Positions 29,568-37,536 are shown, numbered from the stretch's first letter. The stretch is 64,000 nucleotides of DNA from Erwinia persicina NBRC 102418 (GCF_001571305.1 NZ_BCTN01000014.1:62001-126000), one strand, 5' to 3'. A program made the numbers and translations. The notes: generated by a model from the letters alone, not told the origin.

Positions 29568-30431
29568 ATGATCCGCAGTATGACCGCCTACGCCCGGCGC
29601 GAGACCAAAGGCGAATGGGGCAGCGCAGCCTGGGAGCTGCGTTCCGTCAACCAACGCTATCTCGAAACCTACATCCGCCTGCCAGAACAGTTCCGGGGTC
29701 TGGAACCGGTGATCCGTGAACGCATCCGCAATCGCCTGACGCGCGGCAAAATCGAAGTCAATCTGCGGTTCGACGCAGATCCAAGCGCTCAGAGCTCGCT
29801 GGTCCTGAACGAAAAGCTGGCCATCCAGCTGGTGCAGGCGGCCAACTGGGTGAAAATGCAGAGCGATGAGGGTGAGATCAATCCCGTCGATATTCTGCGC
29901 TGGCCAGGCGTCATGTCGGCTGAAGAGCAGGATCTGGACACCATTTCTGCCCAGTTGCTGACCGCACTGGATGCCGCTATCGACGAATTTATTATCGCCC
30001 GGGAAAGCGAAGGTGCCGCCCTAAAGACGCTGATTGAACAGCGCCTGGAGGGGGTCAGCGCCGAAGTGATTAAAGTGCGCACGCACATGCCAGACGTGCT
30101 GAAATGGCAGCGTGAACGTCTGCTTACGCGTCTGGAAGAGGCGCAGGTGCAGCTGGAAAATAATCGCCTGGAGCAGGAACTGGTGATGCTGGCACAGCGG
30201 GTCGACGTGGCAGAGGAACTGGACCGCCTGGAAGCGCACGTGAAAGAGACCTACAACATCCTGAAGAAGAAAGAAGCGGTCGGCCGCCGTCTCGACTTTA
30301 TGATGCAGGAGTTCAACCGTGAGTCGAACACCCTGGGGTCTAAATCCATTAATGCTGAAATCACCGCCTCAGCGATAGAGCTGAAAGTGCTGATTGAGCA
30401 GATGAGAGAACAGATTCAGAACATCGAATAA
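29568..30431 (+). CDS. yicC: YicC family endoribonuclease
   Basis: A 287-residue protein with the conserved MIRSMTAYARRE N-terminus, SVNQRYLE, and the C-terminal DUF1732 part (GRRLDFMMQEFNRESNTLGSK). YicC proteins are reported to act as endoribonucleases that affect small-RNA turnover. It ends at a strong bidirectional terminator, which also marks the left boundary of the accessory region. Confidence 0.94.
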   Translation: MIRSMTAYARRETKGEWGSAAWELRSVNQRYLETYIRLPEQFRGLEPVIRERIRNRLTRGKIEVNLRFDADPSAQSSLVLNEKLAIQLVQAANWVKMQSDEGEINPVDILRWPGVMSAEEQDLDTISAQLLTALDAAIDEFIIARESEGAALKTLIEQRLEGVSAEVIKVRTHMPDVLKWQRERLLTRLEEAQVQLENNRLEQELVMLAQRVDVAEELDRLEAHVKETYNILKKKEAVGRRLDFMMQEFNRESNTLGSKSINAEITASAIELKVLIEQMREQIQNIE

Positions 30432-30449
30432 CACTCTTCTCATGGCACT

Positions 30450-30478
30450 AAAAAGCCCTGTTTACAGGGCTTTTTTTT
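30450..30478. terminator. Bidirectional terminator shared by yicC and the lysR gene
   Basis: AAGCCCTG, TTTA loop, CAGGGCTT, with A-run on the left and eight T on the right. It terminates yicC on the plus strand. The last codons and stop (TAA) of the convergent lysR gene lie inside the stem, so it also terminates that gene. Confidence 0.88.
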
Positions 30479-31385
30479 CACTATTTTTCTCTGTCAGAGC
30501 CTCAACGCCATTAATGACCGGCTGCCGTCGTTCATGCTTCCGCGTTGCCACGTAAACATCAATATTCAGCGACGACTGTGCATCGTCGTCCAGCGCGCGA
30601 TAACATAATCCCTGCTGATTAAACGTACACATCGACTGCGGCATCAGCGTCATTCCTTTACCCCGTGCAATGCTGGCAAGCAGTACAAGAGAGTCGTCCG
30701 GCTCTTTTATGCGCCTGAGCGCCAACGGCAGGCGCTGAAAATAAGCCTCACATTTATCGTAATAGACGGGGTTAGCATGGCGGGGGAACCAGAACAGCGG
30801 CAGATCAGCAATGTCAGCCAGCGCCACCTTCTCTTTTAAACTGGCCGGGTGAGAGGACGGCATTGCCAGCAGGAGTGGTTCGCGGTAGATCCAGTGAAAA
30901 CTAAAATCCTGATCGCTGTGCAAACTCTTTTCACCGATGATGACCATATCCATCTGCCCCTTAGAGAGGGACTGCAGAAGCTGACTGGATGTCTGATTCT
31001 GTATCTCGATCTCTTCGGCGCACATCAGTTTTTTTATTTTGTCATTCACCGAAGGAATGTTATCGAAACTGAGCGTGCGGGTCAGACCAATTCGCAGATG
31101 GGATGACTCTTTATTCATTTCACGAACGAATTTGGTGAATTCATTAATCAGGTGCGTTGCTTTATCCACCAGCAGGGCGCCCGCTTCTGTCAGGCGAACT
31201 TCATGGGTATTACGGGTAAACAGCTCACGCCCCAGCGCATCTTCCAGGGATTTAATCTGCCGGGTTAACGGCGGCTGAGTCATTCGCAGCCGTTCAGCGG
31301 CCCGTCTGAAGTTAAGCTCCTGAGCAACCACAAGAAAGCATTGCAACTGCTTTATGCTGGGTAACTTACTATTAATGCTGTCCAC
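30462..31385 (-). CDS. LysR-type regulator of the adjacent operon
   Basis: A 307-residue LysR-family activator. The N-terminal winged helix-turn-helix spans about residues 10-68 (LQCFLVVAQELNFRRAAERL, TQPPLTRQIKSLE), followed by a two-lobed effector-binding domain. The pattern of the effector domain (HWIYREPLLLAMPSSHP, FPRHANPVYYDK) recalls the CatR/CbnR type. The start is GTG at 31385, six bases after GGAG. It is divergent from the eight-gene operon across a 213-base AT-rich region holding two candidate boxes, so it most likely controls that operon. The inducer is unknown. Confidence 0.88.
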   Translation of the reverse strand: MDSINSKLPSIKQLQCFLVVAQELNFRRAAERLRMTQPPLTRQIKSLEDALGRELFTRNTHEVRLTEAGALLVDKATHLINEFTKFVREMNKESSHLRIGLTRTLSFDNIPSVNDKIKKLMCAEEIEIQNQTSSQLLQSLSKGQMDMVIIGEKSLHSDQDFSFHWIYREPLLLAMPSSHPASLKEKVALADIADLPLFWFPRHANPVYYDKCEAYFQRLPLALRRIKEPDDSLVLLASIARGKGMTLMPQSMCTFNQQGLCYRALDDDAQSSLNIDVYVATRKHERRQPVINGVEALTEKNSEKKAL

Positions 31386-31466
31386 AAATTCTCCGCAGCT
31401 GTTGGGGCATTATTCAGTTTTTTGGCATCGATTTAATGGTTAACATATTATCTCACCATGAAGTCT

Positions 31467-31491
31467 TTGTAAATTAATCAATATGTTACAG
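31467..31491. promoter_or_regulatory. Candidate LysR box 1
   Basis: TTGTAAA, 11 bases, GTTACAG. The arms match as TGTAA/TTACA, the T-N11-A geometry of LysR-family sites. Its centre is 36 bp from box 2, in the divergent promoter region. Confidence 0.5.
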
Positions 31492-31502
31492 ATAAAACCT
31501 TC

Positions 31503-31527
31503 TTGTGATACCTAAATCGTATTACAA
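31503..31527. promoter_or_regulatory. Candidate LysR box 2
   Basis: TTGTGAT, 11 bases, ATTACAA; 6 of 7 positions are symmetric. It lies nearer the operon start (ATG at 31599) than box 1, consistent with an activation site close to the promoter. Confidence 0.55.
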
Positions 31528-31598
31528 AATTAACAATTCTCATAAAAAATCCAGATGATATTTTTATTCCCGAAATTCACCTACTAAGGATAAATATC

Positions 31599-32210
31599 AT
31601 GTCTGCTAAATACGTTTTGATTTCCCGCTTTCCACTCAAAAACAACGTAACCCCTTCTTCAATTACCGGACTAAAATCCACTTCAGAGAAAAAATATTTT
31701 TTCTGTGAGGAAAATGATATCCATGAACTTCTTGAACTTCGTTCATTTAACGATATAAAAGAGATCCCGTGGGTAGAAGGTGAGCTTGAGGCAGCCTTCC
31801 ATAATATGGCATCGCTTCTTTCAGGTGATATTCGCCGCGAGTTGGTGAAATACGTAGAAGCCCCTATCGAAACTGATAAGTCGCTACCTGACACCAAATA
31901 TATTCAACTTCGTCACGTTGAAGTTCCTGCTGATAATTATGCGCAATATCGCCACTGGCGTGAAGAGACCATTTTTAATGTTGTTCGCGACAACAGAGAT
32001 AAGATCTCCAGCTTTGAGGCTTTTCACTCTCTCATTAGTGGTCTGCCCGGCGTTATGTTTATCTCATCATTTAATGGTGACAAAGATGAGTATAAAGACG
32101 CATTCACAAACGCTCGTTATCAGAACATTATCCAACAAGCCGGTGATAATTACATTACCGGAGGTAATGAAGGTCTTTACACTCGTATCTACAGCGCCTT
32201 TTCTTGTTGA
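31599..32210 (+). CDS. Hypothetical protein, alpha+beta-barrel-like (operon gene 1)
   Basis: A 203-residue soluble protein that I cannot assign to a named family. The second half, from about residue 105, reads as a ferredoxin-like/dimeric alpha+beta barrel unit: a beta strand (KYIQLRHVEVP), an amphipathic helix (NYAQYRHWREETIFNVVR), then LPGVMFISSFNG, and an end resembling NIPSNAP or antibiotic-biosynthesis-monooxygenase domains. The first half (KYVLISRFPL onward) may be a second such unit. These folds include cyclases and cofactor-free oxygenases, so a tailoring-enzyme role is possible but inferred. AAGGA lies upstream of the ATG. It is the first gene of the LysR-linked operon; codon usage is AT-rich compared with flanking genes. 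Confidence 0.72.
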   Translation: MSAKYVLISRFPLKNNVTPSSITGLKSTSEKKYFFCEENDIHELLELRSFNDIKEIPWVEGELEAAFHNMASLLSGDIRRELVKYVEAPIETDKSLPDTKYIQLRHVEVPADNYAQYRHWREETIFNVVRDNRDKISSFEAFHSLISGLPGVMFISSFNGDKDEYKDAFTNARYQNIIQQAGDNYITGGNEGLYTRIYSAFSC

Positions 32211-32222
32211 AAGTGAGATTAT

Positions 32223-32999
32223 ATGAAAATTAAGAAAATTTTTGTTGTCGGTGATAAATTCAGTGAATTTACAAATGGTAAAAACGTTTTAACCATTTCA
32301 CAACTGGAACTGCTTACACAAATACCGGCAAAAATAATCGATACTGAACATGAAATCATTGTTGGCCAGGGGGTCAGAGATGACTTTGCAAGAAAAGTCA
32401 TCAAAAACCAGAAGCGTAATGAGATACATGATAACAAATTAAACATCATCTCATTAGAAAAACTGGCAGAGGCAAAGAAGAACTGTTACGCACATAAAAA
32501 AATAAAACACAATGTGCTGATTGGTGCTGCTGAAAAAGTAGAACATAACGATAAGTTATACGCGCTTCCCTTATTGATTGATGAGCGCTGCGAACTGATG
32601 GCTGACCATCAAACCGGGCAACATATTCAGGGCATGCTTTTAGTGGAAGCATGCAGGCAAACCTTTATTGCCGTAACAGAAGAGTTCTTCTTTAGCGGCA
32701 ATAAAAACCGCTATTACGTGATAAACGGCATGGCTATTAATTTCAGCAATTTCCTTTTTCCGCTGCCCGCAGTGATGCATTACGAAATTCTGGATCAGGA
32801 TATTAATGATCGCCGCGCGCGTTTTAAAGCGCAAATTCGTGTCACTCAACACGAGACGGCATGCGCGACGATGGATGTATCATTTACTGTTTATCCTTCC
32901 GAGGTGATCAGCAGCAAAGAGAGTGAACTGGCAATGACAGCGACACAAAACGCCTTCATTGCTGCACAGCAGACTCCGGTAGAGGCTATCCATGCCTGA
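32223..32999 (+). CDS. AfsA-type hotdog-domain protein (operon gene 2)
   Basis: A 258-residue protein. Residues ~88-228 look like the A-factor biosynthesis (AfsA) hotdog domain: HKKIKHNVLIG, then PLLIDERCELMADHQTGQHI, the helix QGMLLVEACRQTF, and the late strand pattern (INFSNFLFPLPAVMHYEI, ACATMDVSFTVY). In Streptomyces, AfsA condenses a beta-ketoacyl thioester with dihydroxyacetone phosphate to begin gamma-butyrolactone synthesis. Typical AfsA proteins carry two hotdog repeats; here only the C-terminal one is clear, and the first ~85 residues are not recognisably a second. It starts 12 bases after gene 1 and overlaps gene 3 by 8 bases. Family assignment is from motif resemblance; the substrate is unknown. 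Confidence 0.75.
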   Translation: MKIKKIFVVGDKFSEFTNGKNVLTISQLELLTQIPAKIIDTEHEIIVGQGVRDDFARKVIKNQKRNEIHDNKLNIISLEKLAEAKKNCYAHKKIKHNVLIGAAEKVEHNDKLYALPLLIDERCELMADHQTGQHIQGMLLVEACRQTFIAVTEEFFFSGNKNRYYVINGMAINFSNFLFPLPAVMHYEILDQDINDRRARFKAQIRVTQHETACATMDVSFTVYPSEVISSKESELAMTATQNAFIAAQQTPVEAIHA

Positions 33000-33822
33000 A
33001 AACAGCCGGAAGTATGAACTGGCTGCCACCACGCAGGGGCCGCTTTACCCCCCTGCGGAGGTGATGGATAGTCAGGGTAACTTTGTTGTAGAGGGTATGA
33101 TACCCGGTCAACACGGCGTTCGATGGGGTCGCGCCCTCGTGTCACCACAGAGCCCGCTACCCGCTTTTGGCCAGGTCGCACCCTACACGATAGTGCGCTT
33201 TCTGGAAAAAGTAACGCCTCAAGAACTTGAAGAGATTGTGTTATTCACACTGCCTTTACCGATCCCTTTAAATAACTACAATATGTTATTCGCACCTGAC
33301 CAGCGACCAAAGGCCAACTCAGAGCAGCGTGATAGTCTTCCGCTGCATCAGGGACATATCTCTGATTACCGCGACAGCGATGGCAGGCGGAAAATCTCTC
33401 CAGTCACATTACGTCACTGGCTGGCTGCCAGAGGAGAACTGGTTGTCCGTGTCGCTGGCGACAGGAAAAGTGCCCGGTTCGAGTTTGTGTTCCATCATCT
33501 GGTACCGAACAGTCTGTATACCATAATGAGTCTGCGCGAGCGCGACCTGGACCCGGAAAATACCAGCAGACCTGGCCCACTAGGCATACCGAATGTATTT
33601 ATTACCGATGAATCGGGCCACGCCAGTTTCTGGGCAGAGTTGCCTAATCCATTTCCAAAACGTCACCACCACAGCAATCGTATTATTAATGTCGTGGTGC
33701 TTTATATGAGTACTCAACAAAGTTATGGCGGCGCTATCGGTCTTTATGGACTGGGCGGTGACATACACGCTCAACTAAAACTTAAATTTCGCTCATTTGA
33801 TGAATTTACAACAACCCCGTAA
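32992..33822 (+). CDS. Hypothetical protein (operon gene 3)
   Basis: A 276-residue soluble protein of no family I recognise. There is no signal peptide or membrane segment. The C-terminal half alternates short strands and turns (GELVVRVAGDRKSARFEFVF, NSLYTIMSLRERDL, HASFWAELPNPFP, RIINVVVLYMSTQ), suggesting a beta-sandwich. The N-terminal half has a proline-rich, extended character. It begins within the end of the AfsA-like gene (8-base overlap), so its product is probably needed in similar amounts and may work on the same pathway. Enzyme, binding or accessory function cannot be told from sequence. Confidence 0.72.
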   Translation: MPENSRKYELAATTQGPLYPPAEVMDSQGNFVVEGMIPGQHGVRWGRALVSPQSPLPAFGQVAPYTIVRFLEKVTPQELEEIVLFTLPLPIPLNNYNMLFAPDQRPKANSEQRDSLPLHQGHISDYRDSDGRRKISPVTLRHWLAARGELVVRVAGDRKSARFEFVFHHLVPNSLYTIMSLRERDLDPENTSRPGPLGIPNVFITDESGHASFWAELPNPFPKRHHHSNRIINVVVLYMSTQQSYGGAIGLYGLGGDIHAQLKLKFRSFDEFTTTP

Positions 33823-33832
33823 GGATAAAACA

Positions 33833-34063
33833 ATGCCTTTTATTCAAATTTCAACCTGGAAAATGAGTAATGAAGCACAGGTACAAAATATGATGGAAGC
33901 CGTCACACTCGCCGTTCACCAAACCAGTGGGGCACCACTGGATAAAATATCTGTAGTTATCAATGAAATTTTACCTTCACGTTGGAGTGATGCCGGCATT
34001 TGCGGCAATGACCCTCAATTTCCCATAAAAAGCAGAAGAAAAAATTACAAGGAGTCAGTGTGA
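33833..34063 (+). CDS. 4-oxalocrotonate tautomerase family protein (operon gene 4)
   Basis: A 76-residue protein starting Met-Pro, so after Met removal the catalytic Pro1 of the tautomerase superfamily is exposed (PFIQISTWK). The following helix and the strand KISVVINEILPSRW match 4-oxalocrotonate tautomerase-like subunits. The ATG at 33833 follows AAGGA; a longer frame from 33797 would hide the proline and is rejected. The TGA overlaps the next gene's GTG (GTGA). It may catalyse keto-enol tautomerisation or hydration of a pathway intermediate. Confidence 0.83.
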   Translation: MPFIQISTWKMSNEAQVQNMMEAVTLAVHQTSGAPLDKISVVINEILPSRWSDAGICGNDPQFPIKSRRKNYKESV

Positions 34064-34710
34064 ATGAAGTCGCTGCTTTCTTTGATGTTGATGAAACCAT
34101 CATAAATTTTAAAAGCATGTTTAGTTTTTATGAATACTGGTGTAAAGAAAAAGGACTTTTAACTCAATATAGTGAATATACCTCCAGGCTTAAGCAAGAC
34201 ATGCAAAGTGGAAAGCGAAGAGAGCTGTTAAATAAGGATTATTACCAGCAATTTACTCATGTCCATCTCGATGCGCTGAAGAAGTCTGGTCAGGAATGGT
34301 TCCAACAGTGCCTTAATAAAAATATATTTATTAGCGAGACGATTTCTGAGCTACGTTTTCATCAGAAAAATGGAATAACACCCGTTTTTGTTTCCGGATC
34401 GATGTTGCCTGTTCTGCAGCCTATTGCCGATCATTTAGGTGTTAAAAATATTATTTGCGCCCCCTTAATAATCAATGAAGAGGGTGTGCTAACAGGGAAG
34501 ATTGGCACGCCACAAACAATTGGAAGCGGAAAAAAAGAGGCATTACTTTCCTTCTGCGATGAGAACGATATTCGGGCTGAAGATTGCTATGCCTATGGTG
34601 ATGATATCTCCGACATACCGATGCTGGAAGCAACAGGACATCCTGTTTGCGTAGGGAAGAACATCAGGCTAATGGATTATGCAGCACTGAAAGGCTGGCG
34701 CAACATTTAA
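34060..34710 (+). CDS. HAD-superfamily (IB) phosphatase (operon gene 5)
   Basis: A 216-residue HAD hydrolase of the SerB/CicA-like IB group. Motif I is FFDVDETI (nucleophile Asp9, Asp11), motif II PVFVSGS, motif III lysine in GSGKKEA, motif IV YGDDISDIPML. It should remove phosphate from a small substrate. In gamma-butyrolactone pathways a phosphatase step follows the AfsA condensation, so this is the natural candidate here, though unproven. Starts at GTG with AAGGAG 6 bases upstream, overlapping gene 4 by 4 bases. Confidence 0.86.
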   Translation: MNEVAAFFDVDETIINFKSMFSFYEYWCKEKGLLTQYSEYTSRLKQDMQSGKRRELLNKDYYQQFTHVHLDALKKSGQEWFQQCLNKNIFISETISELRFHQKNGITPVFVSGSMLPVLQPIADHLGVKNIICAPLIINEEGVLTGKIGTPQTIGSGKKEALLSFCDENDIRAEDCYAYGDDISDIPMLEATGHPVCVGKNIRLMDYAALKGWRNI

Positions 34711-34730
34711 ACATTCACAAGGAAATTATC

Positions 34731-35942
34731 ATGGTCTCTGATATCAAAGAGTCAACGATGTCCATCAGGACATGGGTGGCATTATTTATTCTGGCTTTAT
34801 CCACTTTTACCATTGTAACGACAGAGCTGGCGCCGGTAGGTTTACTCACGCCTATCGCCAACGGGCTTCATGCCTCTGAATCTGAGATTGGTATGACCGT
34901 ATCACTCTATGCCTGGATTGGCGCATTGAGTGCACTCTTTGCCTCGGTATTTTTGGGTAATTTCCCTAAAAAGATCCTCCTCCTGTCACTCACCGTCGTC
35001 CTGTTCATTTCGAACGTATGGTCTGCAACAGTGGGCTCTTATGAGGTATTGCTGGCGGCTCGTGTCGTCGGCGCACTGGCCCATGGCGCCTTCTGGGCGA
35101 TGATTGGAGCCACGGCGGTGGCCATGGTTCCAACTAAGTACCTTGGAGTAGCCACTTCCATTGTGTTTGGCGGTGTTTCTGCCGCCAGCGTGTTTGGCGT
35201 GCCTCTCTCAAACTATATTGGTCTGAACTTCGGTTGGCGTCAGGCCTTCTGGCTGATGTCAATTCTGAGCATGGTTGCCTTTGTTGGCATGATGTGGGTT
35301 GTCCCGAATATCAGCGTCAAAAGTACGATTGGTCTGGGCGCACTGAAAAATGTTTTACGCTCCTCCACATTGTGGAAAATCTACTCCGCGACGTTGCTGG
35401 CTATTACCGCGCACTTTGCTGCCTTCACCTTTATTGAACCCTGGCTGCAAACCCAGCCAGCACTCTCCGCAGCTTTCATACCGGTCGTGTTATTCATTTA
35501 CGGCATCGCCGGTCTGGCCGGAAACTTCCTGACCGGTATGCTGATCGATAAATACCTTAAAATGACCGTCTCTCTCTCCGTTCTGCTGATTGGTATCGTA
35601 CTGGTCGCGCTGGGTCTTGAGGCTCAGTCATTGTCCCGACCTTTGGTACTGGCCGCGGTCATGCTATGGGGAATTGCCGTTTCAGGCATCTTTGTTGGTT
35701 TCCAGACATGGGTACTCCGTGTGGCTGGAGAAGAAGCGTTTCCTGCCTCAGCAATTTATGTCTCTTTCTTTAACGCCGCAATCGGTATCGGGGCCTCTGT
35801 TGGTGCCTGGATGGTTTCTGCCCTGTCACTTCCGGCACTTTTTGTGACCGCAGGCGTGGCTATCGCTCTTTCCTTCCTCCTCGTTGTGTTCATTCCGTCC
35901 GACAAGCTTGTTACGAAAAAAATGATGGAGAATATTGCATGA
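34731..35942 (+). CDS. MFS efflux transporter, DHA1/SotB-like (operon gene 6)
   Basis: A 403-residue, 12-helix major facilitator. The TELAPVGLLTPIANGL start of helix 1 and the motif-C-like segment SIVFGGVSAASVFGVPLSNY in helix 5 match the drug/sugar efflux (SotB/AraJ) group. The ATG at 34731 follows AGGAAATTATC; an upstream in-frame start would read into the previous gene. It likely exports the product made by the neighbouring enzymes. It overlaps the next gene by 4 bases (ATGA). Confidence 0.87.
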   Translation: MVSDIKESTMSIRTWVALFILALSTFTIVTTELAPVGLLTPIANGLHASESEIGMTVSLYAWIGALSALFASVFLGNFPKKILLLSLTVVLFISNVWSATVGSYEVLLAARVVGALAHGAFWAMIGATAVAMVPTKYLGVATSIVFGGVSAASVFGVPLSNYIGLNFGWRQAFWLMSILSMVAFVGMMWVVPNISVKSTIGLGALKNVLRSSTLWKIYSATLLAITAHFAAFTFIEPWLQTQPALSAAFIPVVLFIYGIAGLAGNFLTGMLIDKYLKMTVSLSVLLIGIVLVALGLEAQSLSRPLVLAAVMLWGIAVSGIFVGFQTWVLRVAGEEAFPASAIYVSFFNAAIGIGASVGAWMVSALSLPALFVTAGVAIALSFLLVVFIPSDKLVTKKMMENIA

Positions 35943-36346
35943 AACACGATGCTGAACTGACCCGCTATGGCCGTGAAATTATGGACCGCCTCGAAGACGG
36001 GCTCGCCGATTCGGTGACATCCCGGCTGGCAGAACTGGATGCAGACCTGCCAAATCTGATTACCGATTATGCTTTTGGGGCCATCGTTGGGCGCCCCGGT
36101 CTGGACCTCAAAACACGCGAAATGTTAACGGTGGCCTCGCTGATAACATCCGGTAATGCGCAGCCTCAGCTTGAGTTGCACATGCGTGGCGCACTGAATG
36201 TCGGTGTCACACCGCAAGAGTTGCTTGAGATAGTCATCCAGATGGCGGTATACGCCGGTGTTCCTGCCTGTATGAATGGCTTGACGGCCTATCGCGCAGC
36301 AACTGCACGCTTCTCTTCTCAGAAGAGTGGAGAAATAAATGAATGA
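35939..36346 (+). CDS. Carboxymuconolactone decarboxylase family protein (operon gene 7)
   Basis: A 135-residue all-helical protein of the CMD/AhpD-like group. LDLKTREMLTVASLITSGN and LELHMRGALNVGVTPQELLE are the standard signature of PcaC-type carboxymuconolactone decarboxylases. The AhpD CxxC redox pair is absent, arguing against a peroxidase role. PcaC-like proteins act on lactones, which fits a lactone-related pathway, but its actual substrate is unknown. Overlaps the MFS gene by 4 bases and the thiolase gene by 8. Confidence 0.84.
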   Translation: MKHDAELTRYGREIMDRLEDGLADSVTSRLAELDADLPNLITDYAFGAIVGRPGLDLKTREMLTVASLITSGNAQPQLELHMRGALNVGVTPQELLEIVIQMAVYAGVPACMNGLTAYRAATARFSSQKSGEINE

Positions 36347-37514
36347 GATTGTGGTTGTTTCGGCGAAAAGAACGGCAACAGGCGCATTTATGGGCGGTTT
36401 GGCCGAACATTCGGCCACGTCGTTGGGTAGCGTAGTGATTCAAGCGCTGCTGGCCGACAGTAAATTACCCGCAGAGGATGTGGACCAGGTCATTATGGGT
36501 CAGGTTCTGACTGCTGGTTGCGGCCAGAATCCCGCCAGGCAGTCAGCATTAAATGCCGGCCTTCCTGTCGCGGTCGCTGCGCTAACAATTAACAAAGTGT
36601 GTGGTTCAGGATTGAAAGCCGTACACCTTGGCATGCAGGCACTCATCTGTGGGGAGGCCGAGTTTGTGATTGCCGGGGGCCAGGAAAGCATGTCGAATGC
36701 CCCACATATCCTGTCAGGCTCCAGGCAGGGCATTCGGCTGGGTGACGGTGCGCTACAGGACAGTCTGATTGCTGACGGTCTGTGGGATGCGTTCCATCAT
36801 TACCATATGGGCGTGACCGCTGAGAATGTCGCTGCTGACTATAATATTTCCCGTTCAATGCAAGATGAGTTCGCCCTGAGCTCTCACCGCAAGGCGTTAA
36901 AAGCTCAGGAAGCAGGACTGTTCTTTGAAGAAATTGTTCCCGTAAAATGGGTGACCAGGAAAGGCGAACCACGGAGTGTGATTCAGGATGAATGTCCTCG
37001 TCATACCAGCATTGAAAAGCTGTCTGGCTTAAAAACCGTATTTAAAAAAGAGGGAACAGTGACAGCGGGTAACGCTTCGTCTCTGAATGATGGTGCAGCT
37101 GCAGTGCTGCTTTGTCGTCGGGAAACTGCAGAAAAACGGGGTATGGCTGTTCTCGCCTCACTCGGTGCCTTCTCAAATGCCGGTATTGAGCCCGAACTGA
37201 TGGGGGCTGCACCGATTAAAGCTATTGAAATGAATATCAAGAGCATGAAGTGGTCACCTCAGGAGGTCGATATTCTGGAGTCAAATGAGGCTTTTGCTGC
37301 CCAGGCATTGGCTGTAGCACACGCTTGTGGCGTCCCCTCAGAGCGTATTAACCCACACGGTGGCGCGATCGCTCTGGGACATGCCATTGGTGCGTCCGGC
37401 TGCCGTATTCTGGTCACGTTAATTCATGGCTTAATTCGTGAAGACCTTCATAAAGGTATCGCTGCGCTATGTATCGGCGGGGGGGAAGGTGTCGCGCTCA
37501 GCGTAACGCGTTAA
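36339..37514 (+). CDS. Acetyl-CoA acetyltransferase (thiolase, AtoB-like; operon gene 8)
   Basis: A 391-residue thiolase with the complete catalytic triad: Cys88 in NKVCGSGLKAV, His348 in GGAIALGHAIGASG and Cys378 in ALCIGGGEG. Overall it resembles biosynthetic acetoacetyl-CoA thiolases (AtoB/PhaA) rather than FadA. It would condense two acetyl-CoA to acetoacetyl-CoA (or the reverse), a beta-ketoacyl thioester of the kind AfsA enzymes use. It is the last gene of the operon and is followed by a strong bidirectional terminator. Confidence 0.92.
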   Translation: MNEIVVVSAKRTATGAFMGGLAEHSATSLGSVVIQALLADSKLPAEDVDQVIMGQVLTAGCGQNPARQSALNAGLPVAVAALTINKVCGSGLKAVHLGMQALICGEAEFVIAGGQESMSNAPHILSGSRQGIRLGDGALQDSLIADGLWDAFHHYHMGVTAENVAADYNISRSMQDEFALSSHRKALKAQEAGLFFEEIVPVKWVTRKGEPRSVIQDECPRHTSIEKLSGLKTVFKKEGTVTAGNASSLNDGAAAVLLCRRETAEKRGMAVLASLGAFSNAGIEPELMGAAPIKAIEMNIKSMKWSPQEVDILESNEAFAAQALAVAHACGVPSERINPHGGAIALGHAIGASGCRILVTLIHGLIREDLHKGIAALCIGGGEGVALSVTR

Positions 37515-37536
37515 CATGCGCACAGAACAAATACTC

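Noticed and set aside
33797..33832. Longer start for the tautomerase gene
   Set aside because: It would bury the catalytic N-terminal proline and overlap the previous gene; the ATG at 33833 has its own ribosome site.
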